Positions 27,455 through 35,897 of a stretch of DNA of 64,000 nucleotides are shown piece by piece; positions within the stretch are counted from its first letter, which is position 1; each line of letters begins with the position of its first letter. The stretch covers positions 806,001 through 870,000 of the forward strand of contig NZ_JAMXMV010000001.1 in NCBI RefSeq assembly GCF_024055715.1. Reading direction: 5' to 3'. The translations under genes and the position numbers were made by a program. The stretch comes from Actinoallomurus soli (lineage in GTDB: Bacteria > Actinomycetota > Actinomycetes > Streptosporangiales > Streptosporangiaceae). Under the pieces are notes generated by a model. The model did not search any database, was not told the origin of the DNA, and saw nothing but the letters and a program-made list of their open reading frames with translations.

Positions 27455-29017
27455 ATGGAGCCGATCGCCGGACGCTACGAACTGACGGAGCAGATCAGCG
27501 CCGGCGGAATGGGGACGGTCTGGCACGGCTACGATGCCGTGCTCGACCGCGAGGTGGCCGTCAAGCTCATCCGGCACGACACGGCGGCCTCCGCTGAGCA
27601 GGCGGAGGAGTTCGCCAAGCGGTTCCGCCGCGAGGCGCGGGTCACCGCCCGCATCCGGCACCACGGCGTCCCGCAGGTGTACGACGCGGTGCTCGACCAG
27701 TCGTCCGACCGGGTGTATCTGGTGATGGAGCTGGTGCACGGCATCTCCCTGCGCGCCTTCGTCGACCCGGACGAGCCGCTCCCCACCGCGTGGGCCGCAG
27801 CGATGGCCGCGCAGATCAGCACGGTCCTGTCCCACGCCCATGCCGTGCCCGTCGTCCATCGGGATCTCAAGCCGGACAACGTCCTCGTCGCCGAGGACGG
27901 CACGGTGAAGGTGCTCGACTTCGGGATCGCGGCCATCCTGCGGAGGGACGTCACCAAGCTCACGGCGACCGGCCAGGCGATCGGCACCAGCCAGTACATG
28001 GCGCCGGAGCAGATCAGGGGAGCGCAGATCACCCCGCGCAGCGACCTGTACGCCTTGGGCTGCATCCTCCACGAGCTGCTCTCCGGGCGGCCGGTGTTCA
28101 CCGGGAGAACCGACTTCGAGCTGTGGCAGCAGCACACGTCCGCGCCGCCGCGTCCGCTGCACGAGCTGCGCGCCGACGTCCCCTCCGAACTGGAACACCT
28201 GGTCCTCGACCTGCTGAGGAAGAACCCCGAGCAGCGACCGGCCGACGCGTACGAGGTGTACGAGCGGCTCCTGCCGTTCCTGCCGGTTTCGGGCTCACCC
28301 CTTCCGGCGGCGGGCGACAGCCCGGTCGACCTGCCCGACCCCACGCTGATGTACCGCCGCCCGAACGCGCCGCGCTCTCGCCCCGAGGCCGCCCCGGCGG
28401 TCCCGGCCCCGACGGCCGGCGGACCCGCCGCCCCTCCGCCCGTCGCCGCCGACACGCGCCTGCGCGACGCCATCAAGGCCGCGGTCGAGGAGAGCGACGC
28501 GCTCCTGGGCAGCGAGCGCTTCGCCCAGGCCGCCGACGTCCTCCAGGAGGTGATTGTCCCGGCCGCCGACGCGCTCGGCGCGGAGAGCCCTCGCGTGCTG
28601 ATGCTGCGGTTGCGTCGTGCCGCGATCCTGTTCATCGGCGGCGCCTACCGCGAGGTCCTGCCCGAGTTCGACGCGCTGGCCAAGGCGTACGCGCGGACCG
28701 AAGGAGCGGCCGGCGAGCAGGCGCTGAACTGCCGCAGGCAGGCCGCCTACTGCCGTGCCGAACTCGGCCAGACGACGGCGGCACTCAGCCAGTTCCGCGT
28801 ACTGCTCGATCAGGTACGCGCGCGGGACGGCGACGCTTCAGAGACGGCCCTTGAGCTCCGCCGCAACATCGGCATGCTCCTGCTGGGCGAAGAGGACCTC
28901 GTCGCGGCCGCCGAGGTCCTCCGGCCGCTGTACGAGGACCTGTGCCTGCTGTACGGCCCGGAGCACGAAGACAGCCAGGAGGTCCGCGAAATGCTCGCCC
29001 GCCTCGACCTCGGTTGA
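27455..29017 (+). CDS. Soluble Ser/Thr protein kinase with C-terminal TPR-like region
   Basis: 520 residues from ATG 27455, preceded by GGAAAG; the frame also holds ATGs at 27389 and 27419, which would add a poorly conserved leader. The PknB-like kinase domain (8-275) has the glycine loop SAGGMGTVWHG, K37 in VAVK, the catalytic loop HRDLKPDN at 135-142, DFGIA, and the APEQ substrate segment. A Pro/Ala-rich linker (about 290-340) leads to helical repeats (about 345-515) resembling TPRs. There is no transmembrane helix and no PASTA domain, so it should act in the cytosol through protein contacts. It is 121 bases after hsdR with a hairpin between, so a defence link rests on position only. Confidence 0.85.
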   Translation: MEPIAGRYELTEQISAGGMGTVWHGYDAVLDREVAVKLIRHDTAASAEQAEEFAKRFRREARVTARIRHHGVPQVYDAVLDQSSDRVYLVMELVHGISLRAFVDPDEPLPTAWAAAMAAQISTVLSHAHAVPVVHRDLKPDNVLVAEDGTVKVLDFGIAAILRRDVTKLTATGQAIGTSQYMAPEQIRGAQITPRSDLYALGCILHELLSGRPVFTGRTDFELWQQHTSAPPRPLHELRADVPSELEHLVLDLLRKNPEQRPADAYEVYERLLPFLPVSGSPLPAAGDSPVDLPDPTLMYRRPNAPRSRPEAAPAVPAPTAGGPAAPPPVAADTRLRDAIKAAVEESDALLGSERFAQAADVLQEVIVPAADALGAESPRVLMLRLRRAAILFIGGAYREVLPEFDALAKAYARTEGAAGEQALNCRRQAAYCRAELGQTTAALSQFRVLLDQVRARDGDASETALELRRNIGMLLLGEEDLVAAAEVLRPLYEDLCLLYGPEHEDSQEVREMLARLDLG

Positions 29018-29031
29018 CGGCCAAGGCCGAG

Positions 29032-29475
29032 TCAGGGCCGCCATCTGCCGAGGGAAGGGCCATCGGCCCAGAGGTTTTCTCGGATCAGAGCGAAACCGAG
29101 GTCACAGAGTGCCTGCTCGATCTCCTGCCGCTTCTCTGATGGATACAAATACTCTGCGGGGGTGTAGTCGATCCCCCAATTCGTATCGCGGATACCGAAG
29201 CGTTCGGCGACTTCAACGGGCATCCACTCGTCGGTGGCCAGGTACAACGGGATCCGGCGTTCGCACATCTGGTACTCGAACCAGCTATCCACATCGATAC
29301 CGTCTAGGTCGTCCTCACTCGGATACGGTATATGGTCGGGCAAGCTGTCGCGCCACTCCTTGAGTACGACGTAGAGATCTGGGTTTTCATTGGTGTCGGT
29401 GATCATCGTGGCAGATGGCCAGAGGGTGAGGATTTCCGCTGCGGTACGGCGCGGCGATCCAGTCATCTCGGGCAT
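29032..29475 (-). CDS. Hypothetical protein sharing a domain with the DUF3293 neighbour
   Basis: 147 residues from ATG 29475, which has GGAAGG 7 bases upstream; an ATG two codons earlier (29481) is less well spaced. The C-terminal 65 residues (TDEWMPVEVAERFGI ... YLYPSEKRQEIEQ ... LGFALI) match the end of the protein encoded at 30282-31376 position by position, so the two share a domain of unknown role. The protein is acidic, with no signal or membrane segment. It is convergent with the kinase gene, separated by only 14 bases. Confidence 0.7.
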   Translation of the reverse strand: MPEMTGSPRRTAAEILTLWPSATMITDTNENPDLYVVLKEWRDSLPDHIPYPSEDDLDGIDVDSWFEYQMCERRIPLYLATDEWMPVEVAERFGIRDTNWGIDYTPAEYLYPSEKRQEIEQALCDLGFALIRENLWADGPSLGRWRP

Positions 29476-29525
29476 GGTCATACCTTCCGTTGGTCAGCCA
29501 GAAGATCGGCAATCCTGATCAGACA

Positions 29526-30215
29526 TCAGCCTCGTGGCTTCGGCGGGTCTACCTCTCCCCAGTAAAAGCCGTCGAAGTCCAGCCGGTACATCCCGTCTTC
29601 GTCTGGAGTGATGCTTTCCCACTCGTCGTCTCCCGTGACGACGTGGAACCTCCCTGGCGAGAAATGCGCACGAGGAATAAAGTTGCCATACTTCTCTGAG
29701 TTCCAGCGGTCCGAGATCACGTCTTCTTCGCCCACGCTGTTCAACTGGGTATCACTCAGCGATTCGAAAGCGGAGGCGATCGCTTCCGCTACTTCGGTGG
29801 TGAAGCGTACGGCTTCGTACGTGCCTCGGCCTGCGAAGTCGTAGACCAAGCCGATCTCGCCGTCGAACGTACCATCGATGCCGGAGATTTTTATCTTCGC
29901 GGGACGCCACTCAGGGTCGTCTTCGTCGTTGGCCTCGTCTTCGACGAGGCCGAGGTGTTCCTCCGACCAGTCCACATCCCAATAGGTCGCGACCAGTGTG
30001 CCCACTAGTCGTCCCGTGGACGAAAAGAGCTTGGACCAGGGGTTCCTAGCTTGGAACGATCGGACGAGAAGTTCGTCCTGCGGGCTCCGATAGAAAGCCA
30101 TCTTTGTTTGACTGGCGAGCCACGATTCGAAGGTCTCGTCAGAGTCGGCCAGCGTGAACAACCGCCTGGCCTCGTCCACGTCGACGCTCGGCCAGTCGGA
30201 TGATTCGATGCCCAT
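29526..30215 (-). CDS. Acidic hypothetical cytosolic protein
   Basis: 229 residues from ATG 30215, with a G-rich purine tract 7 bases upstream. It is very acidic and rich in Trp and aromatic residues (WDVDWSEEHLG, DDPEWRPAKIKISG, FDGFYWGEVDPP). No signal peptide or membrane helix is seen. The family is not recognised; such small acidic single-domain proteins are often immunity or partner proteins, but nothing here proves that. It lies between the two genes that share a paralogous domain and on the same strand, so the three may form one unit. Confidence 0.65.
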   Translation of the reverse strand: MGIESSDWPSVDVDEARRLFTLADSDETFESWLASQTKMAFYRSPQDELLVRSFQARNPWSKLFSSTGRLVGTLVATYWDVDWSEEHLGLVEDEANDEDDPEWRPAKIKISGIDGTFDGEIGLVYDFAGRGTYEAVRFTTEVAEAIASAFESLSDTQLNSVGEEDVISDRWNSEKYGNFIPRAHFSPGRFHVVTGDDEWESITPDEDGMYRLDFDGFYWGEVDPPKPRG

Positions 30216-30281
30216 AACTATGCCCCCGGATGAATCTTTAACTGTTCCCTGCTCGCGACGGTCATCTCGTGATCGGCTGGA

Positions 30282-31376
30282 TCAACCGGACTGGTCGATC
30301 GAGGGAATCACCTCGGGGTCGGGATATTCGGTGCCGTTCCAGTAGGCATCGATCAATGCGTCATCGTGAACAACCGTGAAGCCGAGGTCACGCAGCGTTT
30401 GTTCGATCTCGTCGCGGCGTGCGGTGGGGTAGAGATACTTGGCGGGTTCGTACTCACCGTTGAGGCACCATCCGGGGCTGTCGGGGATGCCGTACTTCTG
30501 GGCGATCTCCGCGGGCATCCATTCGTCGGTGTCCAGGTGGGGTCTGGCCTCCCAAGAGGTGTTCAATCCCTCGACCTCGGGGTTGAAGGCCGGGTGGTCG
30601 AGGTCGAACGGTTCTTCGTCGGACGGTGTGATCAGCCCCCACGCCTCTTCTTCGCTGAATTCGTCAAGGTCCGTCTCGGGATGACGGGCGGAGTAGAGGC
30701 TGCTGTAGTAGTCGAAGAGCGTATGGCTGGGCTCGTCGATCCAACCCGCCCACCTGGTCGCGCGGACCTGGCCGTAGGTACGGGCTCGGGTCAACGCGAT
30801 GCGTGCCGCCGCGCCGGCGTGAGCCCACGCCCGGGGGATCGCGGTCAGGTTCCGTCCGGTGATGTCGCTGGTGATGATCGTCAGATCACCGCCCAGGCTC
30901 GCCTTGGCCTCCTCCGCGGTGCACCGCGGTCGCTGTTCCACGGAGGTCGATGTCGCAGCCGAGTCCGAATCCTCGGGGACCGATGCCGCGACCGAGGTCC
31001 GGTCGGCGATGGTCCAACCGGTCGCGCGTTCTCGCGCTCCGGAGCAGGCGAGAATCCGCCAGTACGACGGTGACCACGCGAAGACGGCCTCCTGCCCGAA
31101 ACGGCGGCCGATCTCGCGTGCGGTGTCGTCGTCCAGCCCAACGACCGCGACACTCGGCTTCGTCGGCGTACGGGCGGAATCCCCGGTCATCGCAGGCCAG
31201 CAGTGCAGGTCCAAAGCGCGTAGCTCCGACTCGAGAGCTCGTCGCGCATGCTCATTCTCGACGGCCTGGCGTGCTTCGCGCCCCGGGGCGACTGCGGTGA
31301 TGATGTGCACGGTGCGGCCATCCTCATCGGGGAAACGCCCGACGCATCGCCCCAAGGCGGCCGGCGAGATCTCCAT
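30282..31376 (-). CDS. DUF3293-like protein with extra C-terminal domain; N-terminus probably cut short
   Basis: 364 residues if translation starts at ATG 31376. The front part resembles DUF3293 (VHIITAVAPGREARQ, VAVVGLDDDTAREIGRRFGQ). The C-terminal 65 residues (TDEWMPAEIAQKYGI ... YLYPTARRDEIEQ) are shared with the gene at 29032. Upstream of the ATG the same frame stays open for 33 codons back to a TGA at 31473-31475 and encodes RWDAYAQTVVRIDIDG, which looks like the missing DUF3293 start, but it has no ATG, GTG or TTG. An ATG at 31473 in another frame could be joined by a one-base shift. The gene may therefore be frameshifted or use an unusual start. Confidence 0.6.
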   Translation of the reverse strand: MEISPAALGRCVGRFPDEDGRTVHIITAVAPGREARQAVENEHARRALESELRALDLHCWPAMTGDSARTPTKPSVAVVGLDDDTAREIGRRFGQEAVFAWSPSYWRILACSGARERATGWTIADRTSVAASVPEDSDSAATSTSVEQRPRCTAEEAKASLGGDLTIITSDITGRNLTAIPRAWAHAGAAARIALTRARTYGQVRATRWAGWIDEPSHTLFDYYSSLYSARHPETDLDEFSEEEAWGLITPSDEEPFDLDHPAFNPEVEGLNTSWEARPHLDTDEWMPAEIAQKYGIPDSPGWCLNGEYEPAKYLYPTARRDEIEQTLRDLGFTVVHDDALIDAYWNGTEYPDPEVIPSIDQSG

Positions 31377-32011
31377 CTCGGTCCCATCGATATCAATCCG
31401 GACGACCGTCTGTGCATAGGCGTCCCAGCGGGATGCCGGCCCCTCGACCTCGTCGATGATGTTCTCCGTCCATCAACACCAGTCGGCCATGGAGGGGCTC
31501 GTCGGCGTGTGTGAGTTCAGGATGAGGGGATCGTAACGGGCACGAACGACACTTTCGAGGCTTGTCCAGGCGGACGTCCGCGTGGGCGTGGTGGGGGCCT
31601 CGCGCGTCGTCTACGGCGCGGCTCCCCGCCGACTGTCCACCGTGCGGGCCGAGGCGGCCGGTTCCGGTTCGCCGACCGAGGCACGGGAGGTCAGCCAGGT
31701 CGCGTCCGCCGTTGGCGCGCGGCAGGATTCACCAGCCGTTGCGGTAACCCGACGTGGATCCCGGCGTAGGTGGGGACCCGCGTAACGAGGACTTGGGCCT
31801 GTTCTACGGATCCGATCACGAAGACAGTCGGGGGTCGCCGGAATGCTTGTCAGGCTCCGCCTTCGCTGACTGTCTTGCTCCAACCGCTGAGATTCGAGAA
31901 AGAATCACTCGGAAAACACCCTGACGTAATGACGTTTTAGGGTCAACGCTTGCCTTGCAGGCCCTAGCGTCGAGTGGCATGCTGCCGGTAGCGGAGGCCA
32001 GGGGGTCGGCG
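31377..32011. other. Gene-poor 635-base stretch
   Basis: The first 96 bases hold the likely coding remnant upstream of the DUF3293-like gene. The rest has only low-complexity open frames without clear starts or recognisable motifs. It presumably contains the promoters of the divergent genes on either side; no box was convincing. Confidence 0.4.
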
Positions 32012-32281
32012 ATGACTAAACGGTGGATAGCAGATCCTAACGCGACGTTCACGCGCAGAATCGGGCGATCTGCGGCGGAGCTCGGTAACACAAGTCAGGG
32101 TAAGACCTGCCCGGACATCTGGGAGCTGAGTAACGGCGACATCGCTGTCGTCGGGACGGATATGACCGAGGTCTTCGCTGGTCGCCTGCCTGATGATGTC
32201 TCCATCGGAATGCATGAACGCCTCGTCGTAATCCCACGCAATATGGCGGTTGCGGCCAAACCGGAACTGCCTGATGCTTGA
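32012..32281 (+). CDS. Small partner protein of the DUF6879 locus
   Basis: 89 residues from ATG 32012, with AGGGGG 7 bases upstream; the frame extends 19 codons further but without a better site. The motif CPDIWELSNGDIAVVGTDMTE and the ending ERLVVIPRNMAVAAKPELPDA recur, from memory, in small actinomycete proteins encoded just before DUF6879 genes. It overlaps the next gene by 8 bases. It is cytosolic, with no known activity. Such gene sets usually sit near WhiJ-like XRE regulators, as here. Confidence 0.7.
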   Translation: MTKRWIADPNATFTRRIGRSAAELGNTSQGKTCPDIWELSNGDIAVVGTDMTEVFAGRLPDDVSIGMHERLVVIPRNMAVAAKPELPDA

Positions 32282-32873
32282 TCGGATCGCCGACCAGCCC
32301 GGTCTCGAGTTGGACCTGGCTTCATACTCAGACGCCTACGACGAAGCGTACGAGCAGATCATCTTTCGTAAGCTTGAGCGGCGGCAGACGTTCCGCGAGC
32401 CAGGGGTTCCAAGCTGGGAGGCGTTCGCGGCCGGGGACTGGGAACGTGCGCTCGAGCTGAACGAACGGGAACGCGACGCGGTGAGGGCGAAGGTCGCGGA
32501 AGATGCCCGCCTCGGCGTCGAATCTCGACGGCTGCGAGTGGTGGAGCACCCGGTCACGCCTTACCTTCAGTGGGAGATGCAGTACTTCCGGCTCCTTGCT
32601 GAGGCGGAGGAGGATATCCGCGTTCTGGATGCTGAGAAGGTGCGGCATCTGGAGGCCGATCACCTGTTGCCGGAGATCGTCATCCTCGGAGAGCGTGTCC
32701 TATTCGAGGTGCTGTACGACTCTCAGGGGACCGCTTACGGGGCTCGCCGTATAGACGACGCGGACGTGATCACGGAGTCCGCCCGCGAGGTCGCCGACCT
32801 GTACGCCGCTGCCGAACCGTTGCTCGACTACTTCGCACGGGAGATCGCAACGCTCCCTCCGCCGACCCCCTGA
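32274..32873 (+). CDS. DUF6879 family protein
   Basis: 199 residues from ATG 32274, overlapping the upstream gene by 8 bases. The sequence fits the DUF6879 pattern: ERRQTFREPGVPSWEAFAAGDWERAL, a helical middle, then YLQWEMQYFRLLAEAEEDIRVL and a C-terminal helix. Function is unknown; in actinomycetes these genes lie beside XRE-DUF5753 and DUF397 genes and may act in that regulatory circuit. A second member lies at 33877 on the other strand, and a broken third at 36301, so the family is amplified within 4 kb. Confidence 0.75.
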   Translation: MLDRIADQPGLELDLASYSDAYDEAYEQIIFRKLERRQTFREPGVPSWEAFAAGDWERALELNERERDAVRAKVAEDARLGVESRRLRVVEHPVTPYLQWEMQYFRLLAEAEEDIRVLDAEKVRHLEADHLLPEIVILGERVLFEVLYDSQGTAYGARRIDDADVITESAREVADLYAAAEPLLDYFAREIATLPPPTP

Positions 32874-32891
32874 CGAGGGACAGCTGTCGGT

Positions 32892-33674
32892 ATGCCGCGC
32901 GGCGCGCCGAGGTCCACCAGGATCTCGCTGATTGTTACGCTGATCCTCGTTGTGGTGCTCAGCGTCAGCCTTATCGGAGTCTCGCCGCTGGCGCTCGATG
33001 CCTTCCGAGGTTCTACGAGTCACTGGGACCGTTTGAGTTCGATCGGCCAGACGTACGGCGCCGCGTCCGCAGTGCTGTCAGTGCTGGCGGTCATCGGTGT
33101 CGCCGTGACGCTCGTCCTGCAGGCGCGAGAGTCCAGAGCCATCCGGCTGCAGGCCATCCGCGAATCACATACCCGCCTGCTCGAAATGGCGATGAACGAC
33201 CCCGAGCTGAACAAGGTCTGGGGGCCGTCTGGACTCGCTGACCCCTTCGTCCTGCAACGCCAGAACATGTACGCGAATATGATCCTGTCGCAGTGGGAGA
33301 TGTCTTACGCGACGCGCACGCTGACGGACGACCACCTCAGATTGCTCGCCGCGGAATTCCTTTCCGGGACTATCGGAAGGGACTTTTGGGCTCTGGCACG
33401 TCGCGCTCGTCTGGACACTTCGGAGAGCAAGCTGCACCGACGTTTCCATGAGATCATCGATGAGGAGTACCAACGCCTGCGCGACACGCCGGCGATACCG
33501 CCTCCTGACCCTGGGGTGCCATCCGGTGACGATGAGCGCCACTGGTGGAAAGCTTTGGCCGTCGGCTTGGTTGTCACGGGCTTGGGTGTGCTGATTCGAC
33601 TGGTGTGGCGTGATCAAGACTTCCGCTCGAGCCGCACACGACGTAGTCAGCCACACAGTCGGGTAGTGCGGTGA
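32892..33674 (+). CDS. DUF6082-like membrane protein
   Basis: 260 residues from ATG 32892, 18 bases after the DUF6879 stop, so probably in the same operon. Two transmembrane helices occur near the N-terminus (about 12-35 and 58-76). A cytosolic domain follows with ESRAIRLQAIRESHTRLLEMAMNDPEL and a WGPSG segment, as in DUF6082. A third hydrophobic segment near the end (KALAVGLVVTGLGVLIRLVW) suggests another membrane pass. Role unknown; an anchor or sensor for the adjacent regulatory genes would be a guess. Confidence 0.65.
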   Translation: MPRGAPRSTRISLIVTLILVVVLSVSLIGVSPLALDAFRGSTSHWDRLSSIGQTYGAASAVLSVLAVIGVAVTLVLQARESRAIRLQAIRESHTRLLEMAMNDPELNKVWGPSGLADPFVLQRQNMYANMILSQWEMSYATRTLTDDHLRLLAAEFLSGTIGRDFWALARRARLDTSESKLHRRFHEIIDEEYQRLRDTPAIPPPDPGVPSGDDERHWWKALAVGLVVTGLGVLIRLVWRDQDFRSSRTRRSQPHSRVVR

Positions 33675-33741
33675 CCACATACGTTCGCCGGGTGTGACAC
33701 GTCGGCCTGCCCCTTCGGACCTGCCCCTTGCGATCCGAGGC

Positions 33742-33779
33742 TGTCACCTGAGCAGGAACAAATCCCTGCTCAGGTGACA
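33742..33779. terminator. Bidirectional terminator between convergent operons
   Basis: Perfect 15-base arms (33742-33756 and 33765-33779) with an 8-base loop, in the gap between the plus-strand gene ending at 33674 and the minus-strand gene ending at 33877. Confidence 0.8.
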
Positions 33780-33876
33780 ACCTCGAGAATGAACCCACCC
33801 CGGCGCGCGTCACCCAACCCGGCGAACCTTCATGGTCACGGCAGTAGCGGGGGATGCGGGCGACTCGGCGCGGCGC

Positions 33877-34461
33877 CTATCCCAGATAGTCGCTGAGCGA
33901 GATGGCGTTCCAGTGGAGGGCTTCAACAGTAGCTTCTAGCGCGGCGATCACTGCTGGCTCGTGCGTGACCCAGCCGCCGACCTGCAGGCCAGCCTCGCCA
34001 GAGCCGTAGTCGTGAATGAGGGCGGTGTGCCGGTCGAAGAGTAGGTAGTCGAAATACCGCTCATCCGGCAGGCGCAGTGAGGGGGCACAGACGACGATCT
34101 CGATGTTCTCGCCCATCTCAGCGCGGATTCGGTAGCTCAGCAGCTCATACTCGAGGTAGACGGTTAGCGGTTCCTGTACGAGGCGTATGCGTGCGTATTC
34201 GATCTCCCGCTTCTGGACATCCTCGTACAAGGGGCGGTCGGCCTGCGCTTCACGGCGAAGCAGTTCGCGGGCGGTCTGGAGGTCGCCCCGCTCGTACGCC
34301 GCTTGCGACTCGCTCGCTTCCCGTTCTCGGTAGGCCTGCCAGCATTCGAGCTTCAGAAACCGCGACTCGATGCGTGACCAGGCGTCCGTGAACGCAGCCC
34401 CGAAGCCGTCAACATTAAGGCGCATGCTCCCCGCAAGCGCCCAGGCTGGTGGCACGTTCAC
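33877..34461 (-). CDS. Second DUF6879 family protein
   Basis: 194 residues from GTG 34461 (ATG 34425 is an alternative and would remove 12 residues). It shares with the protein at 32274 the helical core: AWSRIESRFLKLECWQAY, AYERGDLQTARELL, YLEYELLSYRIRAEMGENIEIV. The two are divergent paralogues. It is third in a minus-strand set after an XRE-DUF5753 regulator and a DUF397 gene, the usual company of this family. No catalytic motif is seen. Confidence 0.72.
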   Translation of the reverse strand: MNVPPAWALAGSMRLNVDGFGAAFTDAWSRIESRFLKLECWQAYREREASESQAAYERGDLQTARELLRREAQADRPLYEDVQKREIEYARIRLVQEPLTVYLEYELLSYRIRAEMGENIEIVVCAPSLRLPDERYFDYLLFDRHTALIHDYGSGEAGLQVGGWVTHEPAVIAALEATVEALHWNAISLSDYLG

Positions 34462-34484
34462 ATTCCTGGTGTGTAGGTGGATAG

Positions 34485-34625
34485 CTATGCCACACCGGAC
34501 AGGCTGTTGTCCGACTGGGTGATCACGTTCGCCAGGGCGGCTACCTCTACGCAGTCGGCGCCGCCCTGTGCGGTGTAGGTACTTTTACGCCACTGGGCGT
34601 TGGCCTGCGCATCGGGGACCGTCAT
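34485..34625 (-). CDS. DUF397 protein, short form
   Basis: 46 residues; its ATG overlaps the stop of the regulator gene (ATGA). The sequence NAQWRKSTYTAQGGADCVEVAAL is the DUF397 signature. The usual C-terminal half (a VRDSK segment followed by a Trp/Phe-containing helix) is replaced by ITQSDNSLSG and an early stop, so this is a shortened member, either still active or decaying. DUF397 proteins act with XRE-DUF5753 (WhiJ-like) regulators as a paired control system of development and antibiotic production in streptomycetes. Confidence 0.85.
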   Translation of the reverse strand: MTVPDAQANAQWRKSTYTAQGGADCVEVAALANVITQSDNSLSGVA

Positions 34626-35443
34626 CCCAGGTTCTCCAGTGTCTTCGTGATGATCTTCAAAGAATCGCTCCGAGGATACGCCTCGCCCATGACAAGATCG
34701 AAGCGGGCGCGATACTCGTTGACTGCAGCGGGCTCTTGAGTGAGCTGATTTATGCCCGGCCCCTCATGGTAGGCGATCTCCGTTCCGTCAGTAAGGGCCA
34801 GGGTTACGAACATTCCATCGAGCCCGGCGTAGGTCACAGATTCGAACGGGAGTATCCGTACGTGAATGTTCGGTGAGTCTGCGAGCTCACATAGTTTGAT
34901 CAGCTGCGCTCGCATCACGTCGGGTCCACCGATGACGCGCTGTAAAGCCGACTCATCAAGGACGAACCACCCCTTTGCCGGGTCCGGTCGATCGAACGCT
35001 GCGGCTTGCCGTTCCAAACGGCCGGCCACCCTCTCCTCGAGTGTGTGAGGGGTCTGACTCGTGGCCATGAGTGCTCGCATGTAGTCCTCAGTCTGAAGCA
35101 GGCCGGATACGACTAGCGGGGTGAACGCTCGGATGATTGCGGCTTGTGCTTCGAGTTCTACGTACTGGGGGAATCCTGGTAGGAGGACCCGAGTACGGCG
35201 GTACTTCCGGATCTTCTCCCACTGGCGGTGGAACATGCCGATCGTGTTGAAGAACGTATCGAGATCCTGGGCGAAGGCTTCGGAAGGCGGCTTCTCGCAG
35301 GTTTCGACCTTGTAGATCCACTGGGGAGTGCAGCCGAGCGCGTCGGCGAGCTTGTTGCGGGAGAGACCACGCTCTTCGCGCCGAAACCGCAGTTCGTCGG
35401 CGAACGTCTCGACTAGAGGATCTTGGCTGCGCTGAGCAGGCAT
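34622..35443 (-). CDS. XRE family regulator with DUF5753 domain (WhiJ-like)
   Basis: 273 residues from ATG 35443. Residues 12-70 form a helix-turn-helix of the XRE type (FRREERGLSRNKLADALGCTPQWIYKVE). Residues about 85-265 form DUF5753 (TPLVVSGLLQTEDYMRAL, RQAAFDRPDPAKGWFVLDESAL, VRILPF). It is translationally coupled to the DUF397 gene. Related proteins repress developmental genes until their partner acts. The divergent gene at 35589 and the inverted repeats between them point to local control. Confidence 0.92.
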   Translation of the reverse strand: MPAQRSQDPLVETFADELRFRREERGLSRNKLADALGCTPQWIYKVETCEKPPSEAFAQDLDTFFNTIGMFHRQWEKIRKYRRTRVLLPGFPQYVELEAQAAIIRAFTPLVVSGLLQTEDYMRALMATSQTPHTLEERVAGRLERQAAAFDRPDPAKGWFVLDESALQRVIGGPDVMRAQLIKLCELADSPNIHVRILPFESVTYAGLDGMFVTLALTDGTEIAYHEGPGINQLTQEPAAVNEYRARFDLVMGEAYPRSDSLKIITKTLENLG

Positions 35444-35463
35444 CGAATGCCTCCTGATCTCGA

Positions 35464-35543
35464 CACCCGTTGTTCGCGACGCCTGTCACGGGTGACGTAC
35501 GGGGGGATGAGGGTTCGTAGCTCACCGTAACCCACCGTGTGAG
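35464..35543. promoter_or_regulatory. Divergent control region with inverted repeats
   Basis: The region upstream of the XRE regulator contains a palindrome GTCACGGGTGAC (35485-35496), which lies within a wider repeat CACCCGT/ACGGGTG (35464-35470 and 35488-35494), and a spaced pair CTCAC/GTGAG (35521-35525 and 35539-35543). These are candidate binding sites for the adjacent regulator. Confidence 0.4.
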
Positions 35544-35588
35544 CCTGGTCATCGAAAATCCGGGCGACGAATCAACGGAGAGCCAAGG

Positions 35589-35897
35589 ATGAATCGGTAC
35601 ACATCAGAGGACATTCGCGCATATGCGAAGTGGCTTACCCAGGAATGCCAGGCGGCCGGGTTGAGGGCCGAGCAATACGGGGCAGAAATCCTCATCCACG
35701 GTGCAAGCAATCACCTCAGCGAGCGGATCGCCTGCCGGCCGGACACGCAGGGCGACCTCAGGTGGCACTGGTCGTGGGGCGTGCCGATCGGCCGCATCGA
35801 CGACTCGGACCGGCTCCTTGACGTCGACGACGTCCAGGAGTTGGTCCGGTCGATCAGCAAGGTCGTCTGCGTCCCGCTCCGCCGCAGCGGGATGTGA
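35589..35897 (+). CDS. Small hypothetical protein
   Basis: 102 residues from ATG 35589, preceded by GGAGAGCCAAGG. It is a compact alpha/beta-looking protein (TSEDIRAYAKWLTQECQAAG, WHWSWGVPIG, DVQELVRSISKVV), with no signal peptide. It resembles small proteins often found near XRE/DUF397 loci, from memory only. Its stop overlaps the start of the next gene, which suggests coupled translation. It is divergent from the WhiJ-like regulator. Confidence 0.7.
   Translation: MNRYTSEDIRAYAKWLTQECQAAGLRAEQYGAEILIHGASNHLSERIACRPDTQGDLRWHWSWGVPIGRIDDSDRLLDVDDVQELVRSISKVVCVPLRRSGM

Noticed and set aside
31555-31883. Two short frames (both strands) in the gap before the DUF6879 operon
   Set aside because: Arg/Ser/Ala-rich sequence with no ribosome site and no recognisable motif.
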